A stretch of DNA of 9,400 nt from an uncultured beta proteobacterium (GTDB lineage Bacteria > Pseudomonadota > Gammaproteobacteria > Burkholderiales > Rhodocyclaceae), in assembly GCA_903932755.1 (NCBI GenBank), contig CAIZHL010000447.1, positions 1-9,400 of the forward strand, read 5' to 3'. This document shows, piece by piece, positions 6,536 through 9,400 of this stretch. Below the pieces are notes generated by a model. The model did no database searches and was not told the origin of the DNA. It was given only the letters and a program-made list of their open reading frames with translations. A program made the position numbers and the translations under genes. Position 1 is the first letter of the stretch. The number at the start of each line of letters is the position of its first letter.

Positions 6536-7339
6536 ATGAACCCGCCCCGTTTCGAACACCACGAAGTCCTCGTCCGCGCGCCAACGGGAAAGACGAAGCC
6601 GACTCCCCTGCTGTTCGTCCACGGCGCCTACACCGCCGCCTGGTGTTGGGAAGAGCATTTCCTGCCCTATTTTGCCGAAGCCGGCTACGCCGCCTACGCC
6701 GTCAGCCTTTCCGGCCATGGCGGCACTCCGGGCCGCCCGCATCTCGACAGTTTTTCCATCAACGACTATGTGCGCGATGTTGCTACCGTGGTCGCCGGCC
6801 TGCCGGCACCGCCCGTCCTGATCGGGCATTCGATGGGCGGCTTCGTGGTGCAGAAATATCTGGAAGACCACGAGGCGCCCGGCGCGGTGCTGATGTGCTC
6901 GGTCCCGCCGCAGGGCCTCTTGTCGGCGGCGATGGGCATGATGTTTTCCAAGCCGGGCATGATGAGCGATCTGAACAGCCTGATGAGCGGCGGCAAGGCG
7001 TCGCTGGAAACCCTGCGCGAGGCGCTGTTCGCCCAGCCGGTTTCGCTCGACGACCTGAAGCGCTATTACAAGGGCTCGCAATCCGAATCGCACCGCGCGA
7101 TCTGGGACATGTCCCTGTTCGGCATGCCGCGCGCCGGGCGCGTCAAGCGCACGCCGCTGCTGGTGCAGGGTGCGGAATTCGACCACCTGATCCCGTCTTC
7201 GCTGGTCGAAATGACGGCCCGCACCTATGACGTCGAGGCCAACATCTTCCCCGGCATGGGCCACGGCCTGATGCTGGAGCGCGACTGGAAGAAGCCGGCG
7301 CAACAGATCCTCGACTGGCTGCAGGAGATCGGACAGTGA
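6536..7339 (+). CDS. Alpha/beta fold hydrolase
   Basis: A 267-residue alpha/beta hydrolase, probably cytoplasmic since no signal peptide is seen. The oxyanion-hole segment is LLFVHGAYTAAWCW (around residues 25-38). The nucleophile elbow is GHSMGG with Ser99. The acid is probably Asp216 in GAEFDHLIP and the catalytic His is His243 in GMGHGLML, so the triad looks complete. Residues of about 130-200 form a Met-rich cap region (SAAMGMMFSKPGMMSDLNSLMSGG). The family covers esterases, lipases, C-C hydrolases and dehalogenases; nothing here fixes the substrate. The Ser nucleophile argues against haloalkane dehalogenase, which uses Asp. The start at 6536 fits the first conserved strand, but it has no obvious ribosome binding site. 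The TGA overlaps the GTG start of the DUF1840 gene by 4 nt, which suggests coupled translation. Confidence 0.88.
   Translation: MNPPRFEHHEVLVRAPTGKTKPTPLLFVHGAYTAAWCWEEHFLPYFAEAGYAAYAVSLSGHGGTPGRPHLDSFSINDYVRDVATVVAGLPAPPVLIGHSMGGFVVQKYLEDHEAPGAVLMCSVPPQGLLSAAMGMMFSKPGMMSDLNSLMSGGKASLETLREALFAQPVSLDDLKRYYKGSQSESHRAIWDMSLFGMPRAGRVKRTPLLVQGAEFDHLIPSSLVEMTARTYDVEANIFPGMGHGLMLERDWKKPAQQILDWLQEIGQ
7324..7327 (+). promoter_or_regulatory. Ribosome binding site for the DUF1840 gene
   Basis: GGAG lies 8 nt before the GTG at 7336, inside the last codons of the hydrolase gene. It supports GTG as the true start and translational coupling at the GTGA overlap. Confidence 0.65.
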
Positions 7340-7686
7340 TCGTCATTTTTCAATCGCCGGCCGCGGGCGACGTCATCATGTTCGGCGATGTCGCCAAGCG
7401 CATGATGAAGCTGATGGGCAAGGAGCCGACCGACAAGGGCATCGTCACCGTCGAGCAATTGCCCGACGCCATCGCGCGCATCAAGGCGGCGATCGAGGAA
7501 GACAAGCAGCAGCGCGCCGGCAAGAGCCCGGAAGATCTGCCGCAAACCGAACCTGATGGCAGCGGCAGCGGCGGTCGCGGCCAGGGCTCGCGACCCTTCG
7601 TGACGCTTACCCAGCGCGCCGTGCCGCTGCTGGAATTGCTGGAGTGGTCGCTGAAGAAGCAGAAGCCCGTGGTCTGGGGCGTCTGA
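7336..7686 (+). CDS. DUF1840 domain-containing protein
   Basis: A 116-residue protein matching the betaproteobacterial DUF1840 family in overall pattern; the function is unknown. The N-terminus IVIFQSPAAGDVIMFGDVAKRMMKLMG is characteristic. It is followed by a GIVTVEQLPDAIARIKAAIEED helix and a low-complexity Gly/Ser linker (around residues 74-87, DGSGSGGRGQGSRP). The C-terminal helix is RPFVTLTQRAVPLLELLEWSLKKQKPVVWGV, whose RA-PLLELL stretch is the other family hallmark. There is no signal peptide or membrane segment, so it is presumably cytoplasmic. The GTG start shares 4 nt with the upstream hydrolase stop and has GGAG in front of it. It is the last gene of its unit, followed directly by the palindromic repeat. 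The family call rests on remembered patterns and is fairly secure. Confidence 0.82.
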   Translation: MIVIFQSPAAGDVIMFGDVAKRMMKLMGKEPTDKGIVTVEQLPDAIARIKAAIEEDKQQRAGKSPEDLPQTEPDGSGSGGRGQGSRPFVTLTQRAVPLLELLEWSLKKQKPVVWGV

Positions 7687-7790
7687 ACCGTCATTCCGGC
7701 GGGCTCTGCATGCCTTGGATTCCGCTTCGCGGGGTGGCAACGCCGGAATCCAGGCCGGTCTGGACCCCGGATCAAGTCCGGGGTGACGGC
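7687..7790. repeat. Composite palindromic intergenic repeat (REP/MITE-like)
   Basis: The whole space between the DUF1840 stop and the stop of the convergent gene at 7793 is one palindromic element. The outer ends mirror each other: CCGTCATTCC at 7688-7697 against GGGGTGACGG at 7780-7789, 8 of 10 pairs. Inside are two stems: TGGATTCCG (7716-7724) with CGGAATCCA (7744-7752), a perfect 9 bp; and ACCCCGGA (7764-7771) with TCCGGGGT (7777-7784), a perfect 8 bp with a 5-nt loop. From general knowledge, TCATTCCGGC...GGAATCCAG and CTGGACCCCGGATCAAGTCCGGGGTGACG are intergenic repeat motifs seen in many proteobacterial genomes. Translating it gives the familiar spurious peptides VWTPDQVRGDG and LDPGSSPG. 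No transposase is present, so spread would be in trans. Copy number cannot be seen from this window. Confidence 0.75.
7764..7784. terminator. Strong GC hairpin between convergent operons (possible bidirectional terminator)
   Basis: ACCCCGGA-TCAAG-TCCGGGGT is a perfect 8-bp GC-rich stem with a 5-nt loop. It lies 77 nt after the DUF1840 stop and 8 nt after the stop of the minus-strand gene. It is the only strong hairpin between the two converging transcripts. No T-run follows on either strand, so it is not a canonical intrinsic terminator. It may stabilise 3' ends or assist Rho-dependent termination. It is part of the repeat listed over the same stretch. Confidence 0.35.
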
Positions 7791-7792
7791 TA

Positions 7793-8248
7793 TCAGTTGG
7801 GCTTGTCGCGCCCGATGAAAGCGATCGGGAATACCGCTTCCGGCCCTGCGCCCTTGGCCGCCAGCGATTCGTAGTCCGGCATCTGCTCGCCGATGCCGGC
7901 GGCCTGGGTCAGCTTGCCCAGCAGCACCTGCAGCTGGTCGGTCAGCCAGTCTTCCTCGCAGCGCGTCGGCATGAACAGCAGTTCGCGCACGCGGTCGGGA
8001 ATTTCGTCGGACGGGATGGTGTCGTTGGCGGCGTAGGCCGCGGAAAAGAACGGCCCGGCGATGAAGCGCAAGGTCCAGCCTTCATCCTCGTCGGGCAGCA
8101 AAAGGAAGATGCGGGCGCCCTCTGCGGTGGCATTGGGGTCGTCTTCGTCGTCGCCGAACACCGGCATTGCGGCGAAGGCCGCCTTCTTGCGTTGTTTTAC
8201 AAAGACCACGGCTTCATTGAAGCTGAGGCGATTCAGGGTGTCCGACAT
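7793..8248 (-). CDS. Conserved-looking hypothetical protein downstream of metH
   Basis: A 151-residue acidic soluble protein that I do not recognise. It begins MSDTLNRLSFNEAVVFVKQRKKAAFAAMPVFG. It has an acidic patch (DDEDDP, residues 33-38), then a strand-like stretch ARIFLLLPDEDEGWTLRFIAGPFFSAAY (45-72), an acidic helix with PTRCEEDWLTDQLQVLLGKL (94-113), and the ending AVFPIAFIGRDKPN. It has no signal peptide, membrane segment, metal-binding cluster or known catalytic motif. The ATG at 8248 is preceded by GGAG (plus 8255-8258 on the complement) with a 6-nt spacer, a good ribosome binding site. An upstream in-frame start at 8326 would run into metH and is not needed. It begins 14 nt after the metH stop on the same strand, so cotranscription is very likely. 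Codon use and GC content resemble its neighbours, so it is a real gene, but its function is unknown. Confidence 0.8.
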   Translation of the reverse strand: MSDTLNRLSFNEAVVFVKQRKKAAFAAMPVFGDDEDDPNATAEGARIFLLLPDEDEGWTLRFIAGPFFSAAYAANDTIPSDEIPDRVRELLFMPTRCEEDWLTDQLQVLLGKLTQAAGIGEQMPDYESLAAKGAGPEAVFPIAFIGRDKPN

Positions 8249-8262
8249 GGGGTTCTCCGGGG

Positions 8263-9400
8263 TCACAGCAAAGGGGCGAGCCATTTTTTGGCTTCTGATA
8301 CCGGATAGTGGGCACGATTCGCCCAATCTTCAAGCTGGTCGCGATCGATTTTCGTGATGGCGAAATAACGTGCTTCGGGGTGGGCCAGGTAAAAGCCGGC
8401 CACCGAGGCTGCCGGCGTCATGGCGAAGCTTTCGGTCAGGCCCATTTCCGCATTCTGCGGCGCGTCGAGCAGCTTAAACAGGCCGGCCTTGGCCGTGTGG
8501 TCAGGGCAGGCCGGGTAGCCCGGAGCGGGGCGGATGCCCTGGTATTTCTCTTCGATCAGCGCCGAGCTGTCCAGGCTTTCGCCCGCGGCGTAGCCCCAGT
8601 AGTTGGTGCGTACTTCGCGGTGCAGCCACTCGGCGGCGGCTTCGGCCAGGCGGTCGGCGAGGGTCTTCAACATGATGGCGCGGTAATCGTCGTGTTGCGC
8701 TTCGAACTCGGCCAGCTTCTTTTCAATGCCCAATCCCGCGGTCACGGCGAAGGCGCCGGCATAGTCGCCGGTGGGCGCGACGTAGTCGGCGAGGCTTTGC
8801 TGCGGCTTGCCGTCCGGGCGCTCCTGCTGCTGGCGCAGGCCGTGCCAGGTCATAAGTGGCACCCCCGGCGCCGTATCGCCAGCGCCGAGAAAATGGATGT
8901 CTTCGTTTTCGCGCGCGACCGGGAAGAGGCCGAACACCGCATTGGCGCGTATCCACTTTTCGGCGATGAGTTGCTGCAGCATCGCCTTGCCGTCCTTGAA
9001 CACATTGCGCGCCGCTTCGCCGACCACGGCGTCGTCAAGGATCTTCGGATACGAACCGGCGAGGTCCCAGGTCTGGAAGAAGGGGCCCCAGTCGATGTAC
9101 CCGGCCAGCACCGCCAGATCGAGATCCGGCAGCACGGTGACGCCGAGTTGCTTCGGCTTGACCGGCGCGAAATTCAGCTTGGCATGATTCGCGCGCGCGG
9201 CGGCGAGCGAGACCAGCGGCACGCCCTTCTTGTTCGCATGCTGGCCGCGCACTTTTTCGTAGTCGGCGGCGATCTCATCGACGTAGCCGTCGCGCATGTC
9301 GATCGACAGCAGTCTGGTCACCACGCCGACGGCGCGCGAAGCGTCCGGCACATACACCACCGGGCCGGCGTAGTTGGGCGCGATCTTGATCGCGGTGTGG
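8263..9400 (-). CDS. metH: Cobalamin-dependent methionine synthase (3' third; AdoMet-binding activation domain)
   Basis: The gene runs off the right edge, and about 378 codons are visible. The full cytoplasmic enzyme transfers the methyl group of 5-methyl-THF to homocysteine through methylcobalamin. The fragment begins HTAIKIAPNYAGPVVYVPDASRAVGV, at the end of the B12-binding module, and continues into the C-terminal reactivation domain. That domain binds AdoMet and receives electrons from flavodoxin in E. coli when cob(II)alamin forms. Landmarks shared with E. coli MetH are YIDWGPFFQTWDLAGSYP, ADYVAPTGDYAGAFAVT, FEAQHDDYRAIMLKTLADRLAEA, the AdoMet-binding GIRPAPGYPACPDH (codons at plus 8497-8532), LTESFAMTPAASVAGFYLAHP and the ending WLAPLL. 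The GTG at 9360 is internal; homology continues past it to the window edge. A 151-aa unknown gene follows 14 nt downstream. The homocysteine, folate and B12-ligand (DxHxxG) modules lie outside. Confidence 0.97.
   Translation of the reverse strand, partial: HTAIKIAPNYAGPVVYVPDASRAVGVVTRLLSIDMRDGYVDEIAADYEKVRGQHANKKGVPLVSLAAARANHAKLNFAPVKPKQLGVTVLPDLDLAVLAGYIDWGPFFQTWDLAGSYPKILDDAVVGEAARNVFKDGKAMLQQLIAEKWIRANAVFGLFPVARENEDIHFLGAGDTAPGVPLMTWHGLRQQQERPDGKPQQSLADYVAPTGDYAGAFAVTAGLGIEKKLAEFEAQHDDYRAIMLKTLADRLAEAAAEWLHREVRTNYWGYAAGESLDSSALIEEKYQGIRPAPGYPACPDHTAKAGLFKLLDAPQNAEMGLTESFAMTPAASVAGFYLAHPEARYFAITKIDRDQLEDWANRAHYPVSEAKKWLAPLL

Noticed and set aside
6489..6584. 32-residue N-terminal extension of the DUF2905 protein
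   Set aside because: It would overlap the start of the divergent hydrolase and adds a non-homologous Arg/Gly-rich leader before the first membrane helix. Family members begin at about MLKWL.
7644..7874. 76-codon plus-strand frame across the intergenic repeat
   Set aside because: Its core peptide (MPWIPLRGVATPESRP, VWTPDQVRGDG) is the translation of a palindromic intergenic repeat, a common source of false small-gene calls.
8249..8326. 26-residue N-terminal extension of the unknown gene after metH
   Set aside because: It would overlap the metH 3' end, and a good GGAG with a 6-nt spacer already marks the ATG at 8248.
1..9400. Search for a mobile island, defence system, CRISPR array, riboswitch or RNA gene
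   Set aside because: All genes are housekeeping families with uniform GC content and codon use. There is no transposase, integrase, tRNA, direct-repeat array or long structured leader. metH regulation, if by a riboswitch, would lie outside the window.

Overview
The window is ordinary chromosomal housekeeping DNA from a GC-rich Gram-negative bacterium. Gene content and protein sequence point to a betaproteobacterium, most likely Rhodocyclales or a close relative. The supporting features are an slt / NDUFA9-like reductase / CCA-adding enzyme cluster next to 5-formyl-THF cyclo-ligase, a DUF1840 protein, and an E. coli-like MetH C-terminus. The order-level placement is inference. There are no RNA genes, insertion sequences, CRISPR arrays or phage genes, and no unannotated gap longer than about 110 bases.

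Layout. (1) 1-1526, plus strand: the 3' end of ilvA (threonine ammonia-lyase, ACT-like regulatory domain), then 18 nt later a MalY/PatB-type PLP C-S lyase. (2) 1523-2122, minus strand: 5-formyltetrahydrofolate cyclo-ligase, convergent with the lyase and sharing a CTAG in which both genes stop. (3) 2163-6310, plus strand: a tight operon of slt (soluble lytic transglycosylase), an atypical SDR of the NDUFA9-like family (4-nt overlap with slt) and cca (tRNA nucleotidyltransferase, 12-nt gap). (4) 6291-6488, minus strand: a 65-aa DUF2905 membrane protein that overlaps the cca 3' end by 20 nt. It is divergent from (5) 6536-7686, plus strand: an alpha/beta hydrolase translationally coupled to a DUF1840 protein. 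(6) 7687-7790: a palindromic intergenic repeat with a strong hairpin, sitting between convergent operons. (7) 7793-9400, minus strand: the 3' third of metH (B12-dependent methionine synthase, AdoMet-binding reactivation domain), followed 14 nt downstream by an unrecognised 151-aa acidic protein.

Functional themes. Amino-acid and one-carbon metabolism recur: threonine deamination, C-S lyase, folate salvage and methionine synthase all bear on the methionine/folate/isoleucine network, but they lie in separate transcription units. The slt-SDR-cca unit joins unrelated household functions (peptidoglycan turnover, a quinone/complex I-related oxidoreductase, tRNA 3'-end synthesis).

I found no convincing new multi-gene system. 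The items most worth a second look are the composite palindromic repeat at 7687-7790, the unknown protein cotranscribed with metH, and the small uncharacterised genes around 6291-7686.
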